From Rhizodiscina lignyota (taxonomy: Eukaryota; Ascomycota; Dothideomycetes; Aulographales; Rhizodiscinaceae): a stretch of 64,000 nucleotides of DNA. The notes under the pieces were generated by a model. That model did no database searches. It was not told where the DNA came from and saw nothing but the letters and a program-made list of their open reading frames with translations. Of this stretch, positions 12,365 through 23,982 are shown in pieces. The position numbers and the translations under genes are program-made. Each line of letters starts with the position of its first letter. Within the stretch, counting starts at the first letter, position 1. The stretch is from contig ML978134.1 of NCBI GenBank assembly GCA_010015805.1, positions 310,001 to 374,000 on the forward strand, in the 5' to 3' direction.

Positions 12365-12916
12365 CTTGCGCGTGAAGACTTATGTGTCTTGACAGAAGTG
12401 GTTCTTGTATTGTGTAAAATGACACTTTTGCAAACAGGGTCAGCAAAGGCATTATATGGCTCCGACTATTAGACACTACATTACTATATTAGCCCAGTAG
12501 CTGTTGCTGCACCTCGAGTGACAAAATAGGCATTTGGCTGCGAGGGCAAGTTGTAGCGCCTAAAGATGAGCAACTCTTACATACACCTCGGGACAAGCGA
12601 GACTATCTCTGAAAGCTTAGTTGTATGTCCTTCGGAGTGTATTAGACAGCAGCGGATCATTGAAAAACTTGCACACTTTGTTAATTACAGAGGCCACACA
12701 CTATTGCCGTCCAGCGGTTGAAAGCTGAGGCCAACTTTTTCGTCACCCTCGACTCTCAATGCGGTGGATCGGCGAACGTCTTGGAGGTCTTGGCGCGCTG
12801 CAAGCCACCCACAGCACGACCCACAATATGCCACAATGGAGCTGAGCTCTGCTGTGCCAGCCCCCTCTACCAAGACGCCGTCGATGAAACTCTAATAAAT
12901 TCCAGCTCAGGTCAGT
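12365..12916. repeat. divergent intergenic region with a reverse copy of the short repeat
   Basis: Positions of about 12535-12622, read on the minus strand, begin CTTTCAGAGATAGTCTCGCT and end near TTGCCCTCGCAGCC. This is a near full-length copy of the unit clustered at 1381-2085, here in the opposite orientation. The rest of the interval is the presumed promoter space of the lipocalin-like and PLC-like genes; I see no gene in it. Confidence 0.6.
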
Positions 12917-14416
12917 ATGTCTTCCTTTCTACCACGCTTCAGTTTCTTCAATTCCACATCCCCAAAGCTCGACCGCAGCATGGCCCCGCCATTGACCGTC
13001 CGCAACCTCACTTCCACCGCGATCGAGCTCAAGCTCATCGAGCGCTACGAGTCGCCCACCGCCCATGAGCCAGAGGCCGCCCAGGGCCTGGGCAATTTCA
13101 CACGCAACCTGACGAATCTCGTCGCTAACACCACCAATCTCCAGATCGCCGAACCGTCTGCGCCGAAGCTTGCTGAGAACGCGAAGAGCTTCGCACACCA
13201 GGATGTCTCGATTCGGATCGACGCGTTTGCGAGCAAGAAGACGGACATCAAGGCCACCGAGCGCTCGAACACCGAGATTCTGCGAGTGACGATTGAGTCG
13301 GAGGGGCAGAAATACAGAATCGACACGCCGAGTCCCAAAGACGAAAGCCAGACCTTCACACCGCTCGCACAAAATGCAAAGCATGCCTATACAGGCATCT
13401 TCCTCCCTGCCACCACGCACCTTACCATCTTCTCCTCCGCGAACCTCAACTGCTGGATGAAAGAGCTGAAGAATGAGACACCGCTCTCCGCCCTGTCCAT
13501 ACCCGGCACGCACAATTCGCCCACATGCCACCGCGCCCTACCATCAGTGCGGTGCCAGGCCGTCTCTCCTCGGGAACAGCTCGACAATGGTGTGCGCTTC
13601 TTCGACATCAGAGTGCAGCCTGAGTCGCCGCAGGACGCGAAGAAGGACGGGCTGATACTGGTACACAGCGTGTTCCCGATCAGCCTGACGGGGAACAAGT
13701 ACTTCCGCGACCTTATCAACGAGGTCGAAGACTTCCTGCAGCGTAATCCCTCCGAGACCGTCATAATAAGCCTGAAGCGCGAAGGCCCAGGCGAGGCGAC
13801 GGACCAACAACTCAGTCGTATACTGCACGATCACTATGCGAACGACAGCAAGAAGTGGTTCACGGAGCCGCGGATCCCCAGATTGGGGGAGGCGAGGGGC
13901 AAGATCGTGCTATTTAGACGCTTTGTCCTTGACGATGCGCAGAAGAAGGAGCACGGCGGGAAGGGATGGGGCATCAATGCGGAATCTTGGGCGGATAATA
14001 CACCCAACAACACGCACGATCAGGTCTGCGTGCAGGACTTCTACGAGGTGCTCGATACCATGAACATCGACAAGAAGATCAAGTATGCAGAGGACCACCT
14101 GCTGCGCTCCGGCTCGGCCGTGTGTCCCGTTGGCCAGGGGCACCCCGAAGGGAAGCCTGGGCTGTTGTACGTCAATTTCTTGAGCGCGAGTAATTTCTGG
14201 AAGGTCGGTTGCTGGCCGGACAAGATCGCGGCGAAGATGAATCCGGCCATGGTGCAGTTCTTGTGTGAAAAAGATATCAGCGGGGAGCATGGGAAGGGCG
14301 ATGGATGCACGGGCGTGGTGGTGTGCGATTGGGTTGGGGATCGCGGGGATTGGGATTTAGTGAGATGTATTGTGGGGATGAATGGGAAGCTGGAGATGAG
14401 GGAGAAGAGGAGGTAG
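12917..14416 (+). CDS. PI-PLC X-domain phosphodiesterase-like protein
   Basis: An intronless gene of 499 aa. Residues of about 175-480 form a PLC-like X domain: IPGTHNSPTCHR places the first catalytic His at 199, FFDIRVQ follows at about 228-234, and LVHSVFP gives the second His at 250. No Y, C2 or PH domain is present, so it resembles the small bacterial/fungal PI-PLC type that acts by general acid-base catalysis on phosphoinositides or GPI-like lipids. The N-terminal 170 residues (a beta-rich region) are not recognised. No signal peptide is clear. An internal ATG at 12980 is an alternative start. Confidence 0.8.
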   Translation: MSSFLPRFSFFNSTSPKLDRSMAPPLTVRNLTSTAIELKLIERYESPTAHEPEAAQGLGNFTRNLTNLVANTTNLQIAEPSAPKLAENAKSFAHQDVSIRIDAFASKKTDIKATERSNTEILRVTIESEGQKYRIDTPSPKDESQTFTPLAQNAKHAYTGIFLPATTHLTIFSSANLNCWMKELKNETPLSALSIPGTHNSPTCHRALPSVRCQAVSPREQLDNGVRFFDIRVQPESPQDAKKDGLILVHSVFPISLTGNKYFRDLINEVEDFLQRNPSETVIISLKREGPGEATDQQLSRILHDHYANDSKKWFTEPRIPRLGEARGKIVLFRRFVLDDAQKKEHGGKGWGINAESWADNTPNNTHDQVCVQDFYEVLDTMNIDKKIKYAEDHLLRSGSAVCPVGQGHPEGKPGLLYVNFLSASNFWKVGCWPDKIAAKMNPAMVQFLCEKDISGEHGKGDGCTGVVVCDWVGDRGDWDLVRCIVGMNGKLEMREKRR

Positions 14417-14675
14417 TGTAGAGAGAATTGTTTATATGGGATGAGACTAATGTAAACCTCCTAGAGACTGGGAATGGACATAGTTCTTGGAGTCGCCAGT
14501 TGGTGTATTAGAATCCAAAAACAGATATATAGAGAAGTGTTCTCTCTCCCTAACTACTTGACTGTCATATCCCAATCGAGTCGTATGCCCGCGCGTAACC
14601 AAGCTGTTCCATGACCTGAGTCTGTTTAGATGATTTTGACCGCGAACTGCCTCTCTGTCCTGACTAGCATGGTGT

Positions 14676-15640
14676 TCAAACCCTGAGGAAATGGTGTTTG
14701 CCATCAGCACCCTTGTACGGGTGATAACCTATCTGTCCTTCAGATTCCCAGAGGCGCAAGATGCAATCGTCGCAGTTAAATGCTCCGCGGGGTGAGGAGT
14801 CCACAACATCCCAGACCAATCCATCGCTGACGTCGTACTCATCTATGAGGTAATGCTTGTGGCAGCTCTTGCATTCTATCCGATTGATGAGTGGCAGAGA
14901 CGTGCGTCGGAACTCAAGTGGATCTCGGCCCATAGCTACTACGACGTCGCTTGCAAAGTCTGCATGCCTCTTCACTGCTTCACCGAGGGCGTGGTGTGCC
15001 TCATCGCGAATATGCCGCGATATCACGTCGAGTTTGGGGAGTAGTGCGTACTCTCTCGCAATAGCGTTTGTGATCGGATCTCTCAGGCGTCTATCCTCTT
15101 GCGGAAGAGCGTCGTAGATGGTGGGGATCTGGTTGAGCATCTCGTCCATGCATTCCGTGTATCGCATCTGGAAGAGCTCGTAGCGGAACTCCTTGACAGC
15201 GCATCCAATGAGCTCTTTGACTTGGTATTTATCCGCAATGCCCGCTAAAGCTGCGTAGAATCCAAGCTTAGACACGGCCAATGGCAGGTCGAGCATGTCG
15301 GGCACGTCGGCAGAGCCAGTGTACATGAATTGCAGCATGCTATCGACCAACCAGATGTCATCGTCGCTCAGATCGATTTCGTTTGCGAATTCTTCCTAGT
15401 GGTATGTAAGCCAATATATAGACAACAATCATAATATAACCACCTTAAAGCCTCCTTCACAAGCGTTACGGAAGTAGTCAGACCTGGCACTGATGATCAC
15501 TTTGTGCACTTTGAAGGCTCTGCTCAGACAGCGAACTGTGAAATCCGAATGCATCGCATTGTTGAAGTAGCTAAGCGATAGATTAGCACTGTTGGACACT
15601 GCCGTAGAATGCGCACTGTTACTCACCTGCCGAGCGACAT
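14676..15640 (-). CDS. BTB/POZ domain protein with C-terminal CxxC pair (paralogue 3)
   Basis: Minus-strand exons 15640-15627, 15570-15444 and 15395-14676 give 286 aa. Introns 15571-15626 and 15396-15443 are GT...AG. Exon 2 is 127 nt, the same as in the two other paralogues, and the flanking phases match; this supports the tiny 14-nt exon 1 (MSLG plus part of a Ser codon). A longer first exon starting at 15626 (MSNSAHSTAV) is possible but breaks that pattern. The BTB core reads HSDFTVRCLSRAFKVHKVII, then YFRNACEGGF. The C-terminal pairs are CKSC (222-225) and CDDC (255-258). Function is unknown. Confidence 0.82.
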
Positions 15641-15944
15641 CTTTGCAAATTCTGTTATTTCAGAGACCCACTCAAGGAATAGGTGTCTGGCCAAGTTATG
15701 AACGAAGAGGAAAAGAAAAGCTCCTGGAGAAAGAAAATAACTATAGGTCTTTCTGTGTTTGGCACTGAGTGTGTTAGAGCACGTGCCTACGAGATGGTGT
15801 TGAGAGAGATATCGCACATCTGCCTGAAAGTGTCGAATGGTGTCGAATGAGGTAAGAAAAGCGTATGTAACTACCTTCACTCTCTACCTTCACTCTCGAA
15901 GCAAGGATAAGTTCTATATTTTTTTTCTCCTGCTTGTATTATAT

Positions 15945-17836
15945 CTATTTTGGTCGGTTCCCTTCTTCTTTCTTCACAGTTTCCTCTCCACGCTCATCAA
16001 CAATCACGTTGCGGAGATCGACCTTGCGAAACATGACATGAAAGTTTACACCCTTCAGCCACTCCCACTCTTGCACAAACATCTCGTTGAAAGTGTAACC
16101 CAATGTCGGCAGCGCAATCACATCTCCCACTTCTGACAAATCCGACTTTGGTGTTTCGAGGTGCTCTTCTTTCGACGACGGACTGCTCGCTTTTGCGATC
16201 ACAGGGAGGGAGAAGCGCTGATTTCCAGGAGCAAGACGACGAAGATCTGACTCAATAGCCGCCCACATCGTCTCAGGGATCTCCTTGTCGGCTACTCTGG
16301 TGCGCAGTCGCGCCAGATCTTGCTCCGTCGCGAAGCGGACAATGAGTTGCGCCTCAACAGGTTTCGGCGATCGGAGATGAATCCAGAAGCGATTGTCAAA
16401 CAATACATCTTGGTGCTTTTGATCAAGCATCCTGACACGCTTCCTCTGAACTTCTTTGGATGGGCGCTGTCGCCATATTTGCCATTGTCCGTGGCCTATT
16501 TGGCAAAATTGCAACCCAGCGCAAGTGAACGACATCAGCTGTTCTCTGGTCCGGTCGTGGTTGTATTGGAGTCCATGAGGATCCATCCCCCAGACTGCGG
16601 CTTGGAGGGGGTCTAGTGACACCGTCTCTTGTGGTGTAATCATAGAAACGACGCGCCGCACGAATTCAGCATCCAGAACCGGAGGATCTGCACCAGTTGC
16701 ATGTGGCGCAAGTTTCTTCTGCAGGCCTCGAAGGATCTGGGTGTCCGGCAAGTTAACAGTCAACGATCCGCATCTCGGCTCCAATCTGATGACACAGTTG
16801 TCCAGAATAAGTTGCACCATTTTAGCCTCGTGCGCTCTCCTTTCAGCATTTCGATCAGCCAGTTGTAGCAATGCCGGTTTCTGCAGTGCACTTGGCAGTT
16901 CGCAAGCCTTGAAGATGTAACGTATGGCATTCCTTCTTGTTAAAGTTGGATCCACATTCGTTCCATCCTCAACGTAGGCAGCTTGGTGATGCTTGCAGGT
17001 TGCGATAAGTCTCTCCTTGCTGAAGGGCAGTAAGGGTCGGCCAATCTGTATTCCACCAGTTGCGAAAGCCAGTTGATTGCCGACCTTCGTTGTCTGCAAT
17101 CGGGGAGGTGATAATGACGTCTTTCCATCTCCAATTTCACTCTCATGCACGCCGTATATACCATGGCACTCTGGTATATTGGAAACGGACGACATTCTGT
17201 GAAGGCCGAGGCGGCTTGAGCCATACGCAATCCGGCCAAAGATTGACTCTGCATCATCGTCTTCGTGGTGTCCAAGAAGGAGCTTCTGTGTCCCCGAATC
17301 TCGACAAGCAATACCTAATGCCTGATATCGCATATTCCGAGCTACTGATTCGAAATTGGGCAAACTATTCCTCTCATCTGGCGCCAGGCTGGACGACCAC
17401 TGTAAGGTTAATTTGCTACCACTTATCCCTGCAGAGGCCAATCAGTTTACACCATTAAATATCGACACTCTCATTTATACCAAGTTCGTTTTTCAGCCAT
17501 TTGAGAACACCGTTGGCTTCTTCTTTGCTGCCTTCCCGAGCTCCATGGTCAACGATGAAGGCGGTAATGTTTTCAGGACGAATTTGCGGTAGCGAATTTC
17601 GTACCAGAAACGCAAGTGCAATTGAATCTGGGCCACCGCTAACCGCCAGGCCTATTGTAGGGAAATAAGCTATGAGCGTAATATGTGGATATGTCTTCCT
17701 TACCTATTCTTTCATCTTCGATCCGACGTATGCTGTTCGACCATGGCAGGCGATCATAAGCCCGTTTAAACTCATCACTCGTGATATGTTTAGCTTTGAG
17801 GCTTCGAGAAATGACTCCTCCGATCACTTTTGTCAT
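15945..17836 (-). CDS. tilS: tRNA(Ile)-lysidine synthase, PP-loop ATPase
   Basis: Minus-strand exons 17836-17704, 17651-17481 and 17428-15945 give 595 aa; introns 17652-17703 and 17429-17480 are GT...AG. The PP-loop AVSGGPDSIAL is at about residues 47-57, followed by ITAFIVDHG and LLGHHEDDDAE, the TilS signature. TilS converts the wobble C of tRNA-Ile(CAU) to lysidine using ATP and lysine. The N-terminus MTKVIGGVISRSLKAKH is basic without acidic residues, which fits mitochondrial import; this is inference. The long C-terminal half is weakly conserved. Its start lies 204 bp from the divergent HSP10 start. Confidence 0.85.
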
Positions 17837-18040
17837 TCCACAATAGGTCAAAAGACATCTTCAAGTCGCTTGAAGCTCTCTTAGGGGCACGGGAGTTTCT
17901 ACCCTTTTCGATGAGGCTTTCGCCGAGATTTAGCCGACCTCGGAACTCTCTGCAGAAAACTTTCTGAAGCTTTCTCTCCAAGCAATTCACGATACCATAC
18001 CCCCATTCACCGAAATAAGACCTCGAATCCTATTCGCAAA
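17837..18040. promoter_or_regulatory. short bidirectional promoter between tilS and HSP10
   Basis: Only 204 bp separate the two divergent start codons, so both promoters must lie here or overlap the genes. Both products probably act in mitochondria, so shared control is plausible but not shown. No specific factor site was recognised. Confidence 0.4.
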
Positions 18041-18526
18041 ATGGTAATACCTCCAGACTGAACCCAGTATTCGTTCACACTGCTCATAAGCTATAGACAA
18101 CCGCTCTCAGGTCCATCAAGTCCCTTGCGCCGCTCCTCGACCGCGTCCTCGTGCAGCGCATAAAGGCCGAGGCAAAGACTACGGGTGGCATCTTCCTGCC
18201 AGAGAGTGCGGTTAAGGAGCTGAACGAGGCGAAAGTGCTGGCAGTTGGGCCTGGTGGATTGGACAAGGACGGCAAGAGGATAGCATGCGGCGTGAAGCCA
18301 GGTGACAAGGTCCTGATTCCGCAGGTAAGAAGCTCGGTGTGATAGTGTAAGAGAGAATGGAAGCTAATGATGAATTTTATAGTACGGTGGAAGCCCAATT
18401 AAAGTGCAAGAGGAAGAGTATCATCTTTTCAGGGACCACGAGTATGTAACCTAACGCTTTCACCTGCATACAACTTTGAGCAGCAGTGCTGACCTTTGCA
18501 GGATCCTGGCCAAGATAAACGAGTAA
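18041..18526 (+). CDS. HSP10: 10-kDa mitochondrial chaperonin (GroES homologue)
   Basis: Four exons: 18041-18043, 18097-18324, 18383-18441 and 18502-18526, giving 104 aa, the usual length. The protein is the co-chaperonin lid of the mitochondrial HSP60 folding chamber. Motifs in order: LRSIKSLAPLLDRVLVQRI, GIFLPESAVKELNEAKVLAV, VKPGDKVLIPQ, YGGSPIKVQEEEYHLF, ILAKINE. Exon 1 codes only for the start Met, because the intron begins directly after ATG (ATG|GTAATA) and the next codons give TTALRSIK. Three introns in a gene this small are notable. The mobile loop lies in the KAEAKTTGGIFLP segment. Confidence 0.92.
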
Positions 18527-19198
18527 ACGTGGAACCTCTCTCATATGGCGAATTAAATCCTCGACCGTCCTCATCCAATGTAAACCTATATCTCGTGTAC
18601 ACTTGCATACCGGCGTCTGCGCTTGCTGCATCTAAGCGATTTGGGATTACGTTCGGCACTGGTGTAGATATTGTAAACCACGAATAAGAATACTCTCTAC
18701 TCTGCACAAACTCAAGATCACAGTTTTCCAGACAGGAATATCATAGTCCCCAGTGCGAATCGTTTGAAGTAAACTCTCCATGGAACAGTTACAGACACGA
18801 AAATCCTGCCCTTAGGCCAAGCACAATGGAAGGTGTCACCAATTGAAGCAGAACCGGCTCGCGTCCAAACATGCTACGATCTATCTCGCATGCCTAGCTA
18901 CTACCCACGTGGCACGAATACGGAGCCGGTAAACATGACAAAAAGCGCGGGAACGTAGAGAAAGCCAGACTGACTTCACAACTCTACTTCTCTATTGCGT
19001 TTTCGTAACAGCAAAGGAGTGGTAACGCCAACTTTGTTTTCGTAGCATCCCAAAAAGTTCCCTCACCTCATCAAATGCTCGACAAGTGCATTAGTAAAGC
19101 AAATCGTGCAAACGCCGTCAATCATAAAGGCCATCCTTCTGCACACAGCGCCTCTTCAAATCCCGGATAATATCTTCTCCTGCTGTCATCGACAGCTC
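18527..19198. other. convergent intergenic region, nothing recognised
   Basis: These 672 bp separate the 3' ends of HSP10 and the HET-C gene. I see no gene, repeat or RNA here; it should contain both 3' UTRs. Confidence 0.5.
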
Positions 19199-21710
19199 TC
19201 AATACCCCCTACCATATGGTCCCGTAGCATTGGGATTCCAGTTTCCAAAGTCCCCTTCTTGTGGCTGCTGCTGGTATCCTTGCTGATAACCACCCTGATA
19301 CGCATACTGATCCTGCTGTGGTGCAGCTTGCGCATATCCCTCTGGCTGTCCATACTGGTATGGCTGCGGTGTATGACCCGTGTAAGGTTGAGCGCCCGAG
19401 TAAGATTGATCATACTGCTGTCCTGGGGCCAGACCTCCAGACGGATCGTACGGCGCAGCACCGCCTTCAGCGAAATCATCAATGTCGCGCTTGGTGCTGA
19501 GGAAGTTGAACGGCGAGCTTGAATTTTTGTTTCCGCCACTAAAGAAGGACAAAGGATTGCTGCTCGATCCGTGGCTGCCTCCGCCAAGAAGAGAGGCAAG
19601 TGGGTTGCCGCTCGATCCTCCGCCGTGACCTAGAAGACCTCCGGCCATTGTGTGCTGTCCACCGCCTTGCTGCTGTGCTTGCTGAATAAACGCCATTCCT
19701 GGTTCCAGAGATTCCTGGATGTTGGCACCGATGTGGTTCTTTCCCGCTTTAACGCTTTCGGAGCTCAGAATGACGTTCAGGTCGGTGCTTCCAGACTTGC
19801 GCTCGTGCACCCAACGCTCCACAACTTGGAACATGTTGCGGTGACACTCGTTGTTCATGTCACGGAGAGCAGGGTGGTGAAAGATACGCGCAACGTCGTT
19901 AAGGACCTGGTCGACTGGTATATCTGGGTTCTGCCATGCGTAGATTACGCGTGGAGCAGTGTATTGAAGGATTGATGCAGCAACTTTGCCGGCAGGCTCG
20001 TTGAGAATGTTGCTGAAATGATCCTTTGAGAGGAGAGAATGCGTCGGGTCGGTACAGTTTGGGTCGTCCCACGGCCCGTACTGGGCCTTTGCGCTGGCAT
20101 TGACGACAGTAGAGCTGCCCGTCTTTAAACTGTTGGATGCCGCGGCGATGAGTGGCCGCACGAATGGCGCGAGCAATGAGAAGACAAAGACGGAAAGACG
20201 CTCGGAAATTTGCTCAACGAGAGACTCAAGTCCAGGAATCTTGGAGATGACTGCGCTGATTGCCCGAACCACTTTGTCACGGAATGCAAGGATAGGATAT
20301 ATCTTTGGGACAATGGTTGTAGGATCCAAATTGGGGTTCATGCCAGGTATGCCAGGAGCTGGAGGTCCACCAACGGAGCCCGGTGGCCCAGCAAAGGCTG
20401 GCGCTTGCTGCGTCGCATCTGTTCGAGTGGCACTGTACGGATCAACGCCTCCGCCAGAACCGTCTCGTTGTGTATTGTAGTTCATCGCTGCCTGCTGATC
20501 AGACATGGCTTGGAGAGATTGGGCTTCTTGACATAGACCCCCTGCTCCCGGAACCTTGGATAGCACAGACGTTAAAGCGTCGCAGTTAGTCTCGCCGCCA
20601 ATTGACTTCTTGTTGTCGGCGGCGGCAGAGGCGTTGCCCAGGGCCACATTGAGATTGTCCACCTCTGACTGACTGACTTCTGATTGCGTAAAATGGTCGG
20701 TTGCTTCTCCCAGGACGGAATGAAGGAAATCGACTCCTCCGAAGGTACCAGTGACGAGTGGAAAGACGTGCTTTCCCTGAATATTCATCATCGTGTTTGT
20801 GCCAGTGTGAGGAAAGACATTGCTGAAACCCAGCTCCCGCAACGCCAGCTCCGTATAGTTGGTGTGCGCACCGAAATCTTCGAGACAGTGGAGGCCTTGA
20901 CCAAGACAACGCATGGCTTCGCAAAGATCTTCGTCACGGCCGGAGCTCGAGCCGCTGGTATAAACGCGGCCGAAATGGATACTTCGCTGGAAGCTATATT
21001 TGATATAGCCAGAGCTTGTCGCCCATCCTCCCTGTTCATTGGATATGTAATTTTTCATACCTTCGAATGTTAGCTAAGAATATCGTACTCCAGTAGGTAA
21101 GATTATGCACCTGTATATGGGTCTATAGCGAGTTCCTCGGGCATCACTGGTCCCCTCAACCTCTGATCATATTGTCTCGCATCCACGTTGTCTGCATAGT
21201 CCTTTATGAAGGTGAGCAAATAAATTGAAACTTACGAATTCAGATCTTACCTTGGGATTATCAATATGCTCTTCCGGGCGGTAGACACCAAGTCTGTCGG
21301 CGGTGACTTCAAACTCCTCCGTCGCATACCCAAAGCTCATGAATGCAAGAATCCATACGAGAATCCTAATTGTCTCTGCCTGAACACCCTTAAGTGTACC
21401 CACGTCCACAGCTTGAGAGTAGTCACGCAACCAGTTGCCGAAATAGACACGCTTGATCATCATGGAGGTCCACTTCTTGCCTCTGAGGAAGGCGACCGTT
21501 TTGAGGAAGTCCTCAATATCCTAGAAATCGTACATAAGTATGCTATCTTTCCGATCAAAGTACAACTGGCCTTACTCCATGGCGAAAATTCTGGCCTTCA
21601 ACCTTAGATATCGATGCAATATTGCCTGCGCCGAAAGCAGCGGTGGGCGAAGGAAGCAGGGCGAGCACCAAAAGCCCGACGAGAAGGATGTATGTAAATC
21701 TCGACGCCAT
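19199..21710 (-). CDS. het-C: HET-C family heterokaryon-incompatibility protein
   Basis: Minus-strand exons 21710-21576, 21520-21251, 21201-21111 and 21060-19199 give 785 aa; introns 21521-21575, 21202-21250 and 21061-21110 are GT...AG. A signal peptide (MASRFTYILLVGLLVLALLP) precedes the Het-C domain: FGNWLRDYSQAVDVG, RPEEHIDNPK, and CLGQGLHCLEDFGAHTNYTE. The C-terminal 130 residues are rich in Gly, Gln, Tyr and Ser, with QYG-type repeats. In Neurospora, allelic HET-C proteins trigger vegetative incompatibility when they differ. Whether this orthologue is polymorphic or only has a housekeeping role cannot be told from one sequence. Confidence 0.9.
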
Positions 21711-22681
21711 GCTGTAGGAGAGACAGTTGTTTCAGGGCAAATGCAATGATTGACTTGAAGAGAAGAACTCTCCTTGTGGTGTTGATATATGCCTAGCTTG
21801 ATATCACACGTGAGTGCTCAAACTGAGCTGAAATTCGTGGCTGCGCTGCGGTAAGATGATGCAACCCTCTTCGTGTGTGGCTGTGCCCAACCAACCTCCC
21901 ACTTTTCCAAGCTTTCAAAAAACCAACATGGGAAACAATGCGAGCTTTCAACACGAATCCTACGAGCCCCGGTATCCACTAGGTCAAATCGAGTTAAAGA
22001 GCGCGATATACCGCTGTATATAGGTAGTAAAGCGGATAACTGAGGCTCTCCCCTCCTCGTTGAACCGACTGAAGGCAACATAAGACAAGACGAAGATCCC
22101 ATCATTTGTATCTCCAACCTCGAAAATATGAAAGATCCGTATTTGCAAACATTAATTAGATTCTTCGCTGTTCCACGTATGATGCTAGAGCTGCCATATT
22201 CAGGAAGAGCGCGATTGTTAGATAGGGTGAATACTTTACAAGGAATCTCAGTATCCAGCAGTATTGACCGATGTAGTTCGAGACTCGAAAGCGATCGTAT
22301 CGTTGCTAAGACGCGATCGCCTTTGCGTAGATCAGGTGGCGAACATTGCACACACTCCGGGGACAATTGAACGGTCTCCGACCAACACTTGAAGTTCTAT
22401 ACTACTCAACGCTTCCGACCTTTATGGAACAGCCTACAGGAGGGTTCACTGCAGCTCCTGCTAGACGGTGGCAATCACGGAAAGGGCTGGAATCTCAAAT
22501 GAGATATTAACATGAGATTTCGTTTGCTCCCGCTGTCGTTGAAGCAAACATATCCCTACAATTCACGACTCTAATCGTGTGCTGCCCTTTTTGTGCCAGC
22601 GACAGCCCATCTATTTGGAAACGCACGCGTCGCACCAAATAAAAAGCATCGTCCATCTATATCCGGCGCTCCGTTGACCGC
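21711..22681. other. intergenic region upstream of HET-C
   Basis: This 971-bp interval holds the HET-C promoter and the 3' flank of RPP40. Open frames on both strands here lack recognisable domains. I see no repeat or RNA gene. Confidence 0.4.
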
Positions 22682-23982
22682 TTAATCGCATTCCCAGCAG
22701 AAATACTCCTTCCCTTCAATGCCCAAGACGGTACAGCTTCGTCCATCGAAGCCACTCACGTTCACTGCTATCCAGCCACTAGTGTTCGCCGCCCTCAGTG
22801 CCAAAAGGAAGATATCAAGCACCGCCTTCGTGGAGGCGAAGCTATGCCACCGTAGCTTCACGACCGATGTGGGTCCATTCTCCTGCTCAATTGGAATATC
22901 ATTCGCACCGATGAGCCGAGGAACCTCATACCGACACAGGAAAGGATCGATCTCATCGCCCGCCCGTATACGTGGCGAGTTGAGCACAACTAGGCCTAGC
23001 CATTCGAACAGTTCTTCGGCGTGGTCTATGCCGATTTTGTTTATCTCGAGAGGCGGAAATGCGGGTATCAAAACACTAGGCATGCGCGTGATTACCGGCT
23101 GGACCTGATATTCGAATGGATGGTGTTTCTTTATTGGCGTATCATCTGAGTTGATTCCATCTTTCGCATTCATGTCGACGAATAGCCATGTAAGCGAAGA
23201 ATTGAGAACGTTCTTGAACGCCCAAACAATGCGCTCAAAGCCTTTCTTGCCGTGCAGCATTGAGGGTAGGCGAAGGTTTAGCTCAACCACTGTACTCCGA
23301 AATTAGCTGTGCAATCAGACAAAACATATCGCAAGGCAGGAGTGAACTGACAGAAACGCTGTTTGGCGTGTTTGCGGCCGCCATCTGGAATGGGACTGCC
23401 AACAAGACCGCAGCGCTCATATGTCGGGCGGTCGAGCTCGAGACGAAGAATACCTATAGTTGCTATCAATCTTTGAACATGGAACGCCAAGTCGAGACTC
23501 GTCAGGTGAGTTGGAAAAAAAGCGTACCGTCTCGTAAAGTAAACAGGTTGTCCACAAGTGCTCGACCTTCTGAGCGCATCAGAATATTCCCTGTAATTCT
23601 AGTCAGAATAAGGATGCCAGCTTAAAGAAAACCATGTAGAACCTACCGGTTTTGATATACACATTGAAGAAATCCCCGGAGATGATGTCGAGCAGAGACA
23701 TGAACACCCTGCTGTACTTGACTGTCACATTTTCGAGCTGCTGCTTCGTGAGCTCATAGACTTCTTCGGGGAGAATCAAGTCAATCTGGAACTAATTAGT
23801 ACTGGATAATCTATGAGGAGATTGCAAAATTTAGGTACCGTGTGTGCGTATGCCAAAGACTGGATTGAACTGAATGGTTGCTTCCCAAGGTTTGGGCTGA
23901 TTTCTTTATCAAGCGACTTCAAACGTGTGCATGAGAAGTAGCATTTCGAGCCTTTAGGCTCGTTCTTAGAAGACTGGAGCAT
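22682..23982 (-). CDS. RPP40: ribonuclease P/MRP subunit RPP40
   Basis: Five minus-strand exons: 23982-23839, 23785-23647, 23590-23528, 23453-23352 and 23289-22682, giving 351 aa. The introns (23786-23838, 23591-23646, 23454-23527, 23290-23351) are GT...AG and in phase. Conserved family segments are IDLILPEEVYELTKQQL, KYSRVFMSLLDIISGDFFNV, RSEGRALVDNLFTLRDG, LELDRPTYERCGLVGSP and LPSMLHGKKGFERIVWAFKN. The protein is a subunit of nuclear RNase P and MRP, which process pre-tRNA and pre-rRNA. Identification is by remembered family pattern over most of the length, so it is fairly sure. Confidence 0.85.
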
